Below, in pieces: positions 12,001 to 24,662 of a DNA stretch of 64,000 nt. The position numbers and the translations under genes are program-made. Below the pieces are notes generated by a model. That model searched no databases. It had not been told where the DNA came from and saw only the letters and a list, made by a program, of their open reading frames with translations. The DNA lies in the NCBI GenBank assembly GCA_963969595.1, contig OZ018413.1, positions 8,918,211 through 8,982,210 on the forward strand. Reading direction: 5' to 3'. This DNA is from Neckera pumila. Taxonomy: Eukaryota > Streptophyta > Bryopsida > Hypnales > Neckeraceae. The stretch's first letter is position 1. The number at the start of each line of letters is the position of its first letter.

Positions 12001-13913
12001 GTAATCTTGAATAGAAAAGTCATAATCACTCATTTCCAAAATTGGATTTTTGATGCTAAAACTAGGCTTTAGAAAGAATTTTTCAAAAATATAAACTACT
12101 AAAAATTGCAACTTCATTAGGTTTTATTTTACTTCTAAGTATTGTCGACACCAAAATTTGATGCCTCGGGCATTTAGGGGTTAAGATGGTTCCTTATGAC
12201 CCTCACCTATAAACAATTTTATATCTCTGGTTTGAGATTTCATATCATTTCAAGTTCTTATCAGATTAATATGAGTCCACTTGTATTGAAAATTGGCTCA
12301 TTACATGAAAATATTTATAATTTTCATATATCAAATCGAATTTGATAAATTTTGTATTTCGGAAAGGTAATGAGAAATCCCATGCTTTGGCAGAAAGATG
12401 AAAATGAAAAATATTTTTATTACCTCCACGGCTTGCCCATGACAGCAAGACCAAAGTTGGCTCAATTTCTCAGGTTTTTCCTTGAAACGTTGCCTAAGGC
12501 ACAGCCATGTGCCTCAAATTTGCCCATTGGCGGAAGGGCAGCAAGCCAACAACAAAAGCTTGTTTTACCAATATAATCTAGGATTTTCAAAAAATTCAAA
12601 AAAAAATTCCACATAATTTAACAAATAGATGTATTTTCAAATTAAATGCTTAGATTTGAAGATTAGGTTTTGAAAAGTTTTGAAATTTTTTTTTCCATTT
12701 TTTGGTATTGAATGAAAACACCTAGCAAGTAAATACTACGGAGTACAAAATTCTCAAACTTATTCATCCAAGTCTAAAAATTTGAATAATGTAGGGTCAA
12801 CCTAATTCAAAAGTCATTTCTAAAATAGGTAAATCTCAGGAAAAAGTCTCCACTTTCTATGCAATTATAAGTGGAGAAGTTCATTCTAAAAAAGATGCCA
12901 AAAATGTCATTTATGTTCAAATATTATAATCTCTTAGAGTCTATGGAATAAGAGGCAGAAAATTCTATAGCTTCTTTTCTATCAAGGTAACTTCATGATC
13001 CTGAGGTCAACATTCAAAATTAACAAGATAATTTTAGAGGTTAAACGTGATTACCATCCAAAAAAGAATTAGTGCATGGCTTGAAGACATTAGTAAAAGA
13101 TAAGTTGGTAATAAATTAAACTTAGACTTGAAAAATGCCAAAACAAATGGTGGAAACATTGTATCAATCTATCCAAAGCCTTTCCACTTTTTTATTTGCA
13201 AAAGTTGTGAAAATTAAGTTTAAAAAGGAAATTTATGTGATTTTTTAGGAAATACTATTACTGCCCTCCAAAAAATTCCTAATTACTTTTACATCACTAG
13301 TTAGAATTGAATGAATAAAAAATTAGATTCATAAAAATTAAAAGAACTTTCTATTCTAAATTAAAAAATCTCACAAAAGAATTTACAAATTTCATGTATA
13401 CATAGCAAAAATACAAAAAGTCATTTTAATTCATGAAATGCATTAGCAGTTTATCTCTTAGTGCAATAGTGCTTGAATCCTTTCTTCTTTATTTTTGCAT
13501 TTTTTTTTAAATATTAATAAATATATGTTATTTATCTTTATATCTATACTTTAAGTTAGGCTATTTGTTTTGTTATGTTTGTTTGATTGATATAATAAGG
13601 TCTCCTTGACTTTACATCCCTAGCGCATTCTCAATAGCATCTAAAAGTATTTCCATTAGAGAAAATTTCAAGCCTTTGAAGGGTTGCTCCACAATCCTCT
13701 GAGGCACCTTGAAATTTGCTTTTATTTTGCTCAAAAAAACATTTTTCCCCTATTTCCGCCCTACTGAAACTGTAGCAACAATGGTGCAGGAACCCAAAAT
13801 TTTGAATAAAAAATTTTGAATTTTTTTTTAATCTTAAGAAAAACATTAAAAAATATTAAAAATATTAAAAAAATATTTAAAAATTAAATCCTGCAGGACT
13901 TGACTGCTCCGGC
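12001..13913. other. AT-rich intergenic stretch
   Basis: No gene was recognised. Around 12160 a lone TTTAGGGGTTAA block resembles a family A end. The rest is AT-rich and unstructured to the eye. Confidence 0.4.
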
Positions 13914-13997
13914 GAGCAGTCAGAGACTCTGACTGCTCATCAAGAGCAATTTTGAAGTTGACATGCCATGCAAAGAATAGCATGGCATGTCAACTTC
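13914..13997. repeat. Two adjacent perfect hairpins
   Basis: 13914-13938 is a perfect 12 bp inverted repeat around a single A (GAGCAGTCAGAG and its complement). 13954-13971 and 13980-13997 form a perfect 18 bp stem (GAAGTTGACATGCCATGC) with an 8-base loop. They sit together in an otherwise AT-rich region, perhaps as the core of a small palindromic transposon. Confidence 0.8.
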
Positions 13998-14039
13998 GGG
14001 CAGTCCTGTAAAGGATGAATTTTTCTCTAATGATAAGGA

Positions 14040-15825
14040 GGAGTCAATATGGGTTTTGTTTTGTGGCATTTGGGCCTAAGATGTAAAAGATATTGAATTT
14101 CAAAGTTTTTTTCATTAAAAATATAAAAAAATATTTTTGTTTTGTTTTGGCAACAATACATGGTATACTAGTCTATATTTTTTGATTGATCACAACCATA
14201 TTATTAAAAGCTTGTAGTAAATTAGTTTATTTTTTATTTTTTTATTTGAAACATTGAGATCTAAAAACCATTAGTTTTTTAAGCCATGTTCATGGTACAA
14301 TGTTACCGTTCAAAAGTTCATTGTGAGGAAGGTGTTACAACTTTGTTTTGTTGCATTTGGATCTATGGTTTGAATTAGAAATTTGAATTAAATTCTCCTT
14401 TATTTTGGAAAAAACATATCTTTCACATTCCATGTCAAAACACCACAAAACAAAGCCTTTGAACTCCTTTGTGTATAAAGCTTCTTATTTGTATCAAAAA
14501 CACAACCTCTTGCAAAACCCTTGCATTCCTTTGTATATAAAAGTATTGAATTTCAAATCTTTTACAAATTAAAACATTAAAAAAACATTTTCACTTTTAT
14601 TTTGATTGTGGATATAGACGCATCATTTGTCACTAAGTCACAAAAGCTCCATATTATCATGTACATTTTTTGTGCTTAGATTTTAGTATATCAAAATGGA
14701 TATTAGCATGAATGAATAATTGTCTATCCAGTAAATTAATATGGTCCACATTAAAATTCACAAAGTAGATAATCCAGGTGTCACTTGTATAATATTATAA
14801 TTATTTTTTATTTTTTGTTTACTAAATAAATTAATAGAATAATAATTTCTAATTTTATAATATTATACCATCCCAATTATCAAGATGTTAAATAACATTC
14901 TCCACAACAATTATCATCAATACCAAATAAACAAGAAAGTCCAAGTTAAAATGAATAATTAGAGTGTCCAAATTTTCTATGATGATGTATAATAGTATGT
15001 GCTTGTGAGAAATAATTAGACCATACTAAGTAACCATTTTGGTGTATTAATCCCTAAATGTTGGATCCCGTAATTATAAAGATAAATTTTAGTTCTAATT
15101 TTGTCTTTTCACTGTGAATGAAATTAAAAAACATTTATAATATTTTTGAAATATAGCCATATATATTTTACAAACTGATATTTCTTTTGTATAATTTTTT
15201 GAAGTTTTGAGATCAAAATGTTAATTTCAATTACCAAAAATGTACAAAAAATATCAAACTTTACATAAGGTATATTTTCTATGAAGAACATCAAGGTAAT
15301 AATGCATTATTATTAATATCATGTTTATAGTAGGTAATTCAACTACCAGTGGTTCAAATATTTATGGGTTATTTTTATTTATAAATTGGACACAATCAAA
15401 ATATTTTGATTTGAAAAAATATTATACAAAGTTTTAGAACCCAATTTCTATATCTACACCCTTGTAGAGATCCTATCACAATCTCCTGTGCAATTAATTA
15501 AGTAATTTAGGAGAGCAACCAAATTAAATGATATAGTAGGAGATATCAAAGAACAAGACTTCTACCATGCAAATCAATCTTGGATCACTTATTTATTTGT
15601 TTGTTTGTGAGGGACAATTCTATGTAATTTTCACATCCTTTTTATTGTCTTGTAATGTAGAGTACATCAAAGTTAATCTCATAGTGTTTAAATTTCTTGT
15701 TTATTATTCAATGAAAGGTCGCTTGTGTGTTTTGGAGGTGCCAAAAGCCTCAATACACTCTAAATTTTGTGATTCTAGCTAGATGTGAAGCATTAGCATC
15801 TCGGCTCTTGGCATCAATGTTGTGC
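14040..15825. other. AT-rich intergenic stretch
   Basis: No gene or ordered repeat was recognised. The open frame near 15567-15782 is low-complexity and unsupported. Confidence 0.45.
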
Positions 15826-15829
15826 AATT

Positions 15830-16510
15830 GTTGTACTTCAAACGGCTCCTACGTACTATAAATAATGTTATGTCAACTTCATGAGAATGACTACTTCAAA
15901 CGGTATTGACAACTTTATGGGAACACTCCTTCCAATGACTCTATTGCAAACACTATTGTTGCAAAACTTTTGTACTTCAAACGGCTCACTACAAATGATA
16001 CAATTTCATGGGAAAGACTCCACTTTTTGAAACAGTATTGTTGTGTAACTATTGCACTTCAAACGGCTCACTACGAACGGTGCAATTTCACAGGAACGAC
16101 CCCACTTCTTAAAACGGTATTGTTGACTTCATGGGAGCGGCTTTATTCAAATGACTGTATTGCAAATGGTAATGTTGTACACAACTATTGTACTTCAAAC
16201 GGCTCACTACAAATGGTTCAATTTCATGGGAATGACTCCACTTTTTGAAACCTGGTATTGTTGTACAACTATTGTACTTCAAACGGCTCACTACAAACGG
16301 TACAATTTCATGGGAATGACCCCACTTCTTGAAACGGTATTGTCGGCTTCATAGTAACGGCTTTATTTCAAATGACTCTTTTACAAATAGTAATGTTGTA
16401 CAACACTTGATGGGAAAGATACATCTTCATGTAAATGATTCTACTTCAAACGGTATTATCAAGCTTCATGTAAATGGCTCTATTTCAAGAAGGTTGTACT
16501 TCAAAATGGC
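15830..16510. repeat. Degenerate tandem array with AAACGG motifs
   Basis: Near-identical phrases recur: TACTTCAAACGGCTC near 15835, 15970, 16048, 16192, 16278 and (changed) 16497, and TTCATGGGAA with variants in between. Spacing varies from about 80 to 220 bases, so this is a degenerate satellite-like array with internal deletions. Open frames crossing it in several frames are a by-product of the repetition. Confidence 0.8.
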
Positions 16511-18133
16511 TCATGATTTAATACTAAAAGTGTTTTTAAAAAAACATCAAGCATTGGTTTGGATGAAAGAACACTTCTGTGGTAAAAAAAAGCCTCTCAA
16601 ACTTCTCTATTCACCGTCCAAATTTTGGATGTTGGAGCTAAAGGTTTAGCACTTACTTGTGATAATAAACTTTGTTCTTAAAGCAATCTATAAAAAGCTG
16701 ATTGCATTTTTGGAGAAGCTAAACTCCTTGTGAAACATTTATTGGTAAACTTTTGTAGGGAAAAAAATTGGAATTGACAAATTTTTTGGACCTTCATCAA
16801 ATTTGTTGTGAATTTTTGAACTTCAAACATAATGGTCTCTAAATGCGACCACCTCCTCAAATGTACATTGTTGATACATCGAAGAAAGCAAATTGTACCC
16901 CAGTGTTGGTGGTCGCTCTTAGAATAGGGGTGCTTTTAGAGCACCTAGCTTCCTTATTCACATTGTAGCGGGGATTTTTTTAGTGAAATTTCTCTCAAAA
17001 GTGATTATATTTTTTTCAGGGAATATTTGGCAAAACATTCTTGCTTCTCAATGGATGAAATATTACTACCAAGTCCTGGGACGGTATCATTCAATTTTGG
17101 ATGAATGTACATCATTTTGGATGAATAAATAAAATTTCATCCATAAATTAGCAAGTTTCATCCATTTCCATGGATGCAAATAGCTTCGTCCTTCTAGAGA
17201 TTACTACTGTAGATCGCTTTCTGCACTGTCTCAAATAAATGAAAAAAGAACAACCTGGCTGTCACATTGTTCTGCTAGCTATAAATAGTTTAGGTCAAAA
17301 ACATTTATAAAATTTAGCCATACTGCTTTGGGAACAACGGAATCAAAGGATCCAGAGCGCCTGACCCACCGGCCCTGGCGACAGACAGGCCAGCGCTCGT
17401 GAGCAGAAACTGCAAGGTGGGTTCATCCGCCATGCAGCACAGTTCCGGTTTGCAGCCTTTGGAGTGGTGGTTTTCTTCGAGGAAACGACTTCAATCGATA
17501 AAAAAACTACTCCGCCTTTGTGGAGTAAATCTGAGGGAATGTCAAACCGTTTCGCAGTGGAGGAAATCGCTAAATTGTGAAGTCTTCAGTTGGTTCCATT
17601 TTGGTTGCATGTGTTGCACATTTGGATGAATGAGCAAGTTATCACCCACTCATGCATGAATTCAATGTAGATCTCCTCCTGGAATCTGGACTGCATCAAA
17701 TAAAAGATGCCCCAAAGAAACGAAACAAAAGAAATGAAACCTTGTTTCGCCGTGCCACGATCATTAAGCTTAAGTTATTCACCTGCAGTTATTAGTCTGA
17801 CACCACCCACCCGGGCTCTGGCAACTCACACAGGCACGTCACCAGGTAAGCACATTCTACGTTATGCCCTGCGGTAAAAAAATAAAAAAACAAACTGAAG
17901 CAGCGGAGTGCTTAGAAAGTTAAGAAAACTCCAAATCGTCAATCAGGCAGGCCAGCTCACTGGCCACTCCTGCAACAGCACCATAGTAGTATTTTACGAA
18001 GTTAAAATCTTTGGGTTTCCACAAATCCAGGCACAATCGGCGACGCAACTACGAACGGCTACCTCCGTGAATCCGTCCTCACGGCCCGACCGTTCAGCCT
18101 GACTAGCTCCTTGCCTCTGTCCACCGCATCTCA
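16511..18133. other. Intergenic stretch, GC rising after 17330
   Basis: AT-rich up to about 17300, then GC-richer to about 18120. The frame at 17399-17629 begins with GTG and has no recognisable domain. No supported gene. Confidence 0.4.
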
Positions 18134-18167
18134 TATTTATTTATTTATTTATTTATTTATTTTTTTG
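18134..18167 (+). repeat. (TATT)n microsatellite
   Basis: About seven tandem TATT units followed by a T run. Confidence 0.9.
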
Positions 18168-18490
18168 AACAAATGGGCGGACCCACCGCATCTTATTGAT
18201 GCCTAGGACGATTAGTTGTAGACACTCCGAAATAAGCGCAGTGATCATGGTGGTCAACTGAACACTGTAGGTGTTAAGTTACTAAGCCAACTGAACCTCG
18301 ATGGAGCTTCAGTTCACGAATGGAGCTTCACGGGTCCTTTCAATCGCTGTCATTAACTTTCTGGTAAGTAAGTAATCGGGGTGTGTGTGGTCATCATGGT
18401 TTGGGTGTTACTCAGTCCCTTTCAGTTCATTTGTGTCACAAAAAAGAAAAAAGAAAAAAGAAAAAAGAAAAACCGCAGCAGACAGTGCAA

Positions 18491-18744
18491 TGCCAGACGC
18501 ATTTTCTCGCTCCTTTCCGGAGCTGATCGATGAGCTGGAAGGAATGAAGACGGCATCTGGGGTAGGCAGCAGCCAGGTGACTGAGCAGGTGGCGAACTGG
18601 CGAAGCTGTTCGCGTTCGCGGAGAATGGTCCAAGGACATGCTGCAATAATGCGCAACGGCGACTCCTCCTCCTCCTTCTCCAGAATCATGTTTGGTGACA
18701 TTGGGAGGTGGTTACGTAAGCAATCCTCCAGTTTAGGTTGGTAA
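18491..18744 (+). CDS. Unrecognised open frame, doubtful
   Basis: An ATG-started frame of 84 codons (MPDAFSRSFPELIDELEGMK...) lies in a GC-richer island, directly after an (AAAAAG)n run at about 18440-18472. The minus strand is also open across the same bases (to about 18893), so openness alone is weak evidence. No family was recognised. It could be a fragment of an exon, a pseudogene piece or nothing. It lies about 570 bases before the start of the glyoxal-oxidase-like gene on the same strand. Confidence 0.15.
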
Positions 18745-18963
18745 CTTCGAAAAGATTCGTAAAGCATGCAACGGAAGCAAGACTGTGAGGAGCCACCAAT
18801 CGAGGGCTGAATCGAAGCTAGTATCGCCGCGCTCTCCACAATAGTACGTGCAGCTTGTGATCCCCGAAACCAAGCAGTTAATGCAACTTCCACGTACCCA
18901 TACTAGCTAGTCGTAAGTCGTAACCTTTCAGAAGCAACCGTTGCCAAGCTTTCGTGTCCAGGG

Positions 18964-19177
18964 GGCTACTTAACCGCAACCGTAACCAGTCTTCCCAGTC
19001 CAATTCAAACCAGTTGATTGATCAAACTGTATGCAGACTGGTAGTGATATACCCAGTTTCTGAAGCTTGCAAGCGGCTACTTAACCGCAACCGTGACTAG
19101 TACTCTTCCCCGTCCAATTCCAACTAGTTGATCAACCTGCCTGCAGACTAGTTATGATACACCCAGTTTCTGACGCT
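18964..19177 (+). repeat. Two-copy tandem repeat upstream of the oxidase gene
   Basis: Copies start at 18964 and 19075, a period of 111 bp. Both carry CTACTTAACCGCAACCGT at the front and ACCCAGTTTCTGA near the end. The array ends about 135 bases before the ATG at 19313, so the duplicated blocks lie in the likely promoter. Regulatory function is untested. Confidence 0.8.
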
Positions 19178-19312
19178 AATCTAGAACTGTCTCTGGTCAA
19201 TTTGGCAGAGACGGAACTGAGTGTGCATTCCAGACTCTCACAAGTTGAAGAGTAAGCTTACTGGTCCTGTGACTGTGCTTTCATTTTCTGGTTGTATCTG
19301 CTCCCCCTGGCC

Positions 19313-22300
19313 ATGGAGTCGAGAAACTCGGGGCGTGCGGTTGCGCTGGTGCAAGTGCTGGCAGCTGCTTTGTTGTTGTGGAGTGAAGTCTGGAAGCTGA
19401 ATGGAGTGGAGTGCCAGGGTGGTGGGGGATGGTGGGAGACTGTGGTGGAGAATGCGGGAATCTCCACCATGCACGCGGCGGTGACGCACATGGGGAACGT
19501 CGTGCTGCTCGACCGCACCGATATTGGCGACTCGCAGCTGCCGTTACCGAATGGCGTGTGCCGAGACAACCCGGCCGATCGAGTAAGCTTGGTGGCATGG
19601 ACTCTCCTCTCGTTTCTTCACATTTTCGTTAGGATTTTTTGCAATGGGGATGGAAAGCAAGCAATAATACTAGAGAGCTTGTTTTCTAAACACTTCTGTT
19701 TGATAATTTGAAGTGTCGAAAACCGAAGCTTGAAAAATGTCGAAAGAGTCCGCCGTTTATACCGTAAATTTCAGACTCCAAGAGAATAAGACGAACTTCC
19801 GAGCAATAGCGTGAGTTAGAGGTTTTGTCAGAAATTTTGCAATGGAACTGGAGAGGAAGCGCTAGAGTACTGATGAGCGTATCTTTTCAACGCTTCTGTG
19901 AAGTGTCGAGAATCGAAACCTGAAAAATGGCGAAAGACCCCTCCACCCCCATTTTTTGGTATCGCGGAATTCAACCTCTTAAGAGACTTAAGACGACGAA
20001 CTGCCGATCAATAGCATGGGTTTGAGTAACACTTCCGTTGTTGGAGGCTCTCATTTGCCAGAAATTTTGCAATGGAACTAGAGAGTAAGCAGCAGTACTG
20101 ATGAGCTTGTTTTTCAATACTTCGTCTTGACGTGTGAAGTGTCGAGAACCGAAACCTAAAAAATGTCGAAAGACGCCCCCATTTGTTCCGCACGATTCAA
20201 TCTCGAATAGACTAAGACGAGCAGCTGCCGATCAATAGCGTGTGTTAGAGTAGCACTTCCATCGTTGAAGGTTCTCATTTGCTAGGAAATTTGTAATGGA
20301 GCTGGTGTGTAAAAGATAGTACTGATGGGTGTGGTTTTCAACACATGGTCTTGAATTTTTTTGAATAAACGAAACCTTAGAAGTGTCGAAACCCGTGCCG
20401 TTTGTAACGCACATTCAATCACAAACAGACTAATTCGAACTGCTGATCAGTAGTGGCGAGGCTTCAGAGTAGTCTCTTTCATTGTTTAAGGTTCTCATAG
20501 TTTACAGAGCTTGCCATGTGTTGCACTTGCATTCATCTGTAACTTCTTTCAATGTTGAAAATTATTATCCATCTTAGACGGTGGTTTCGAGTTCTCAGCG
20601 TTTAAGAAAAAGTGCTCTCCATGCTGTCAATTGTGGAGACTTATCAGTCTCAAATTAGAGAATTGAGAGAAGATAGGGGTTTAAAGGTTTCATCACTTCT
20701 GCAGGCTCGTGATTCTCCCATTGCAACTTCGGAAGCACTCAATGGTGAACACCACTTGCTTCCTGAAGTACTCTGAAATGCAGCCCGCGAATTACGTCTA
20801 AATTTGCAGGGGATTCGGGTCATGGTCGTGGACTGATAGAGTTGTGCTTCTCTGCAACAGGCGAATACACACGACTGCACGGCGCACTCCGCAGTCTTCT
20901 CGCCCGGTTCCAACAAAATCCGACCCCTGTTCGTCTTCACCGATACGTGGTGCTCATCCGGGCAATTCGACGCTTCCGGTCAGCTCGTCCAAACGGGAGG
21001 CGACGCGGACGGAGTCACCAAGGTAACATTGCTAACAATCGCTGTAGAATGTCGAACACTTTCCAACCATAAGATCAGTGCTACAACCTAAAAGCTCTTG
21101 CCAACTATTCTGAGCTGTGGAGTGCTGGGTTTTGCAGGTTCGGACGTTGTGGCCCTGCGACGACGATGGCGATTGCGACTGGGTGGAGCAGAAGACAGAG
21201 AAGTTGCAGATTGGGAGATGGTACGCGTCGAACCAGCAGCTCCCAGACGGCACGCAAGTCGTCGTCGGAGGCCGAAATGCCTTCACGATCGAGTACATCC
21301 CCGCGAACGGCCGAGCCCAGGTCGATCTGCAGCTCCTCAAAGACGTAAGCCCTGATCCATCCACCTCTTCCACATTCGTGAGCAAATTGTGATTCACATT
21401 GTGCGCAAATGTGCGCAAATTACAGCAAATTGTCGTATTCGTTAAAATGGCGTGTTTCTAAGCTTCAAAGTCGTGACGTTCAACTGTCCCGAGCTTTGAT
21501 AACCGGGACTGATACAGATTTGGGTTTCAGTCCCGCAACCCCACCTGCGCCAATTTCAAATCGTGACGTTCAAGTGCGCAGAGCTTTGGTCCAGTCGTTA
21601 TGCCATGGTCCATCTCTTCCACAATTGTGACCATATTGTGCGCACATTTCACTGAATGATCATATTCGTCACAATGGCCTGAATCTAAGCTTGAAAATCG
21701 TGTCATCCAAGTGTCCTGAGCTTTGCTAACCGGGAGTGTTGCAGATTAGGGTTCCAGTCGGGCAACTGCAACTGCAACCTCCCCCAATTTCATTTCAATC
21801 GGCTATTCCAAAATTTTCCGATGCTGTGTGCTCACTCTCGATCTTTTGCTTTGCCTGCAGACGAACGACGCCCAAAACGATAACCTCTACCCCTACGTCC
21901 ACCTCCTCCCGGACAACAACCTCTTCATCTTCGCCAACAAAGACTCCATCCTGTATAACTACCAACAAAACATCGTCATCACCAAATTTCCCCCCATCCC
22001 CGGCGACGAGCCTCGCAACTATCCGTCTGCCGGGAGCTCCGTCCTCCTCCCCCTCCTCTCCACCACCTCCTTCCAACACTGCGAGATTCTCATCTGCGGT
22101 GGCGCAGCTCCCAACTCTTTCAGCAACCCTGGTCGCTTAGCTCCCGCAAGCAACACCTGCGGCCGCCTCAACCCTTTCTCAGACTCTCCTTCTTGGTCCA
22201 TGGAGACCATGCCCACCCGTCGCATTATGGGCGACATGGTGCTCACTCCTTTGGGCGATGTGATCATCATCAACGGCGCAGCAAGAGGCTCCCAAGGCTG

Positions 22301-23582
22301 GGGATACGCATCAGACCCCGTGTTCACACCCTTGTTGTACATTCCCATGGATGCAATTGGGACAAGGTTTCATAACCTCACGGCGACGGATATACCGAGG
22401 TTGTATCATTCTACGGCGAATTTGTTACCCGATGGGAGGGTGTTGGTTGCAGGGAGTAACACGCACCAGTTTTATACATTCACGGGGCAGTTTCCGACGG
22501 AGCTTAGGATTGAGGCATTCTCCCCGCCGTATCTTGATGGTGTGAGACCGGGGTTGGTGGTGAAGGGGAGCTTGGGGTATGGGGAAGAGTTCGAAGGGAA
22601 TGTGAGCTATAGCGGAGGGGAGGTTTATGCGAAGTGGCAGGTGAACATGGCGAGCGCGCCGTTTGTTACGCACTCGTTTGCGCAGGTAGGAGACTGAGTT
22701 GTGGGGAATTGGAGGCTGTGTGTGTTTGTGGGTGTTTTTGCAATGAGAAGTGTTGCGAATTTGGAGATTAGGGCGTGTTGAGGCGTGAAAATGATGAACC
22801 ATGTGCTTTTTCCGGAACTTGACTCTTGATTTGGTGGTGAACATCGTGACTTTGTTGGTGAACATCGTGACGTAAATTTGCCATGAGAAGTCACTATGTA
22901 CTGGATTCCTCAAACGTGGAGTCTCAAATGTGGATCTTTGTTGTGGAAGTTTTGTATACCGAGAAATTACAAGTGGCGAGCGATGTATTTTTTCCACAAC
23001 CGGACTCCAGATTGGAGTTGATTTGAAATCTCAAATGAGAGCACTCCAATCGTGGATGATTCGATGTTGAAGAAAGTAGATTTTAAGAAAATGAGTGTCA
23101 CAATAGACCCTAGGAAGAAGGGAGTGGTTATGGCTTATGATCGGGCTCTTCTTCTCGAATGACTGTTCTCGGATCAGTAAGCCTCGTCAAGATTGTGTGC
23201 TAGATAATTGAACAATCCTCCATAGTAGCTCAAGAACTTCATATCTTGGAAATCTGCAGCTCTCTCAAAGAGAGTGAGGAAAATGGGGCTATGACTCTAA
23301 ACCCTCCTCTGTGCAAGTGCACCATGAGAAAATTGAAAGTGACAGAAGAAGGTCATTTTACGTGTACGATTTTTCTTAAAGTTTGTATGCTTGTTGATGG
23401 TGCAGGGACAACGATTGTTAAAGCTGGGCGTTGTGGGCACTCCAGTGAGTATAGGAGAAGGCCAATGGACCTTGGCATCCGCGTCTCCGACTAACGCAAG
23501 CATGGCGCCTCCGGGGTACTACATGCTATTTGTGGTTGTGAACTGGGTCCCCAGTCACGCAAACTGGGTCCAATTGGCTTGA
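19313..23582 (+). CDS. Glyoxal/aldehyde oxidase (galactose-oxidase-like radical copper oxidase), secreted
   Basis: Five exons (19313-19582, 20861-21022, 21138-21344, 21861-22685, 23406-23582) join in phase 0 with GT-AG introns to give 546 residues. A hydrophobic segment within the first 35 residues looks like a signal peptide, so the protein should be secreted. The body is a glyoxal oxidase N-terminal (Kelch-type) domain followed by the DUF1929 C-terminal domain. Expected copper-radical residues are present: Cys121 in TDTWCSSG and Tyr173 in IGRWYASN (the Tyr-Cys cofactor pair), Tyr395-His396 in RLYHSTANLL, and His484 in THSFAQ. The family oxidises aldehydes such as glyoxal and methylglyoxal, releasing hydrogen peroxide, in the cell wall. 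Length fits plant members, the C-terminus (APPGYYMLFVV) is intact, and the gene appears complete. The true substrate is not readable from sequence. Confidence 0.93.
19626..20450 (+). repeat. Four-copy degenerate tandem repeat in intron 1 of the oxidase gene
   Basis: The marker GAAGTGTCGA recurs near 19711, 19902, 20136 and 20381. A second marker, like AAATTTTGCAATGGAA, recurs near 19637, 19832, 20063 and 20287. The unit is about 190-245 bp. It expands intron 1, which is 1278 bp against 115-720 bp for the others. Confidence 0.8.
21365..21860 (+). repeat. Two-copy tandem repeat in intron 3 of the oxidase gene
   Basis: Two diverged copies of roughly 230-250 bp fill intron 3. Shared phrases include CTCTTCCACA (21365 and 21614), GAGCTTTG (21491 and 21718) and CAATTTCA near 21551 and 21785. 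The second copy runs up to the acceptor region of exon 4. Confidence 0.75.
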
Positions 23583-24287
23583 TTCGTGGAGTTCACTCTA
23601 CTCTTCCTGTCTTCAGATTTCATTCTTCATATGGGATTTCACGGCCAATTCCCCAGCAGTCAAGCCAATGCAAGGGAGCCTCTCTTTGCAAGGGAGCCTC
23701 TGATTTCCTTCCAAATGCCAGGTGCAAGTTTTGATCTCTGCAAGTAGCGACTGCGTTAGTTCGCGAGAGACCCTGTGAGTGGTTGCTGTTGGATTAGTCG
23801 AGCAGGACCTGTGTAAAAATTTGAGGCGAAGGTAGACATTTAACCGGCATTTGGGTGTAGGTAGGCACTTCAGAATCTATGCCCTAGACCTGTGTACACT
23901 GTTCGGATTGATTCTTTCAGATGACGGACTTAAGCTTAGTGAGAGATACATTATCATTGATGGAGGATTTGTGGCGTGCAAGGAAACGCCGCACTAATAA
24001 AACAGCATGATTCTGCTTGCAGTAAAGATGATAGAACGTGCTTCAAGAGGCATTCGCTCAGGTTCAACAGCGTTTTTGGAGTATATTTGTATTGATTGAT
24101 ACTTGCACGGACTTCGGTGGGGAAACCTGTGCAACATGTGTGGAGTTGCACGTGCTCTAAGATTGACTGTAGACAAAAACTGTTAAATTATATCATTGAT
24201 TTTGGATATGGTTAAGAAGGTAATGCTTCTAAGCATCCAATGGGAATTGTAACTCGTGTCTTGTGTAACCAATTATTGCACTTGCAG
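23583..24287 (+). other. 3' flank of the oxidase gene
   Basis: Probable 3' UTR and downstream sequence. No polyadenylation site could be fixed. A short direct repeat of GCAAGGGAGCCTCT lies near 23670-23702. Confidence 0.4.
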
Positions 24288-24410
24288 CATTGGAGGATGC
24301 CGAGTGAAGTTTAAAACTTGTAGTATGAAAAACATTGGAAAAAATAAGCAATTGGAGGATGGCGAGTGAAGTTTAAACTTGTAGTATGAAAAACATTGGA
24401 AAAACGAGCA
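24288..24410. repeat. Two-copy tandem repeat, 62 bp unit
   Basis: The phrases ATTGGAGGATG, GCGAGTGAAGTTTAAA and GTAGTATGAAAAACATTGG are repeated after 62 bases with few changes. Confidence 0.85.
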
Positions 24411-24476
24411 GTGAATAGCGTTACCTTGAACTTTTAGACATCAATGGAAGTTTCACCCTATGTCATGAAGCGACAT

Positions 24477-24662
24477 GCTTGGTGTTTTGTGTGAGTTTGG
24501 TGATGGGAGATTAGGGAACCCATGACTAGTATTGGAAGCTGATGTTGGCAATGTGTACCATGTGCAATGCTAAGAGATTGTGACCTTGGTATTACTAGAA
24601 GTGAAGTGCCACAGATGCACATTGGAGAGCTTGAGGAAGTAAAGGATGTGACATAACTAGAA
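24477..24662. repeat. Dispersed repeat C, copy 1
   Basis: Shares a diverged block with 42831-43014 in the same orientation: both carry CATGTGCA, then AGTATCATTAGAAGTGAA-like sequence, then GCACATT.GAGAGCTTGA. No coding content was recognised. Confidence 0.6.

Noticed and set aside
18408..18893. 161-codon minus-strand frame
   Set aside because: It overlaps an open plus-strand frame, ends in a low-complexity Phe run from the (AAAAAG)n tract and has no recognisable domain.
21795..22079. Minus-strand acidic Gly/Glu/Val-rich frame
   Set aside because: Antisense of the coding exon; composition follows from codon bias of the real gene.
22425..22997. 190-codon minus-strand frame under the oxidase gene
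   Set aside because: It is the antisense shadow of exon 4 of the glyoxal-oxidase-like gene and its downstream intron.
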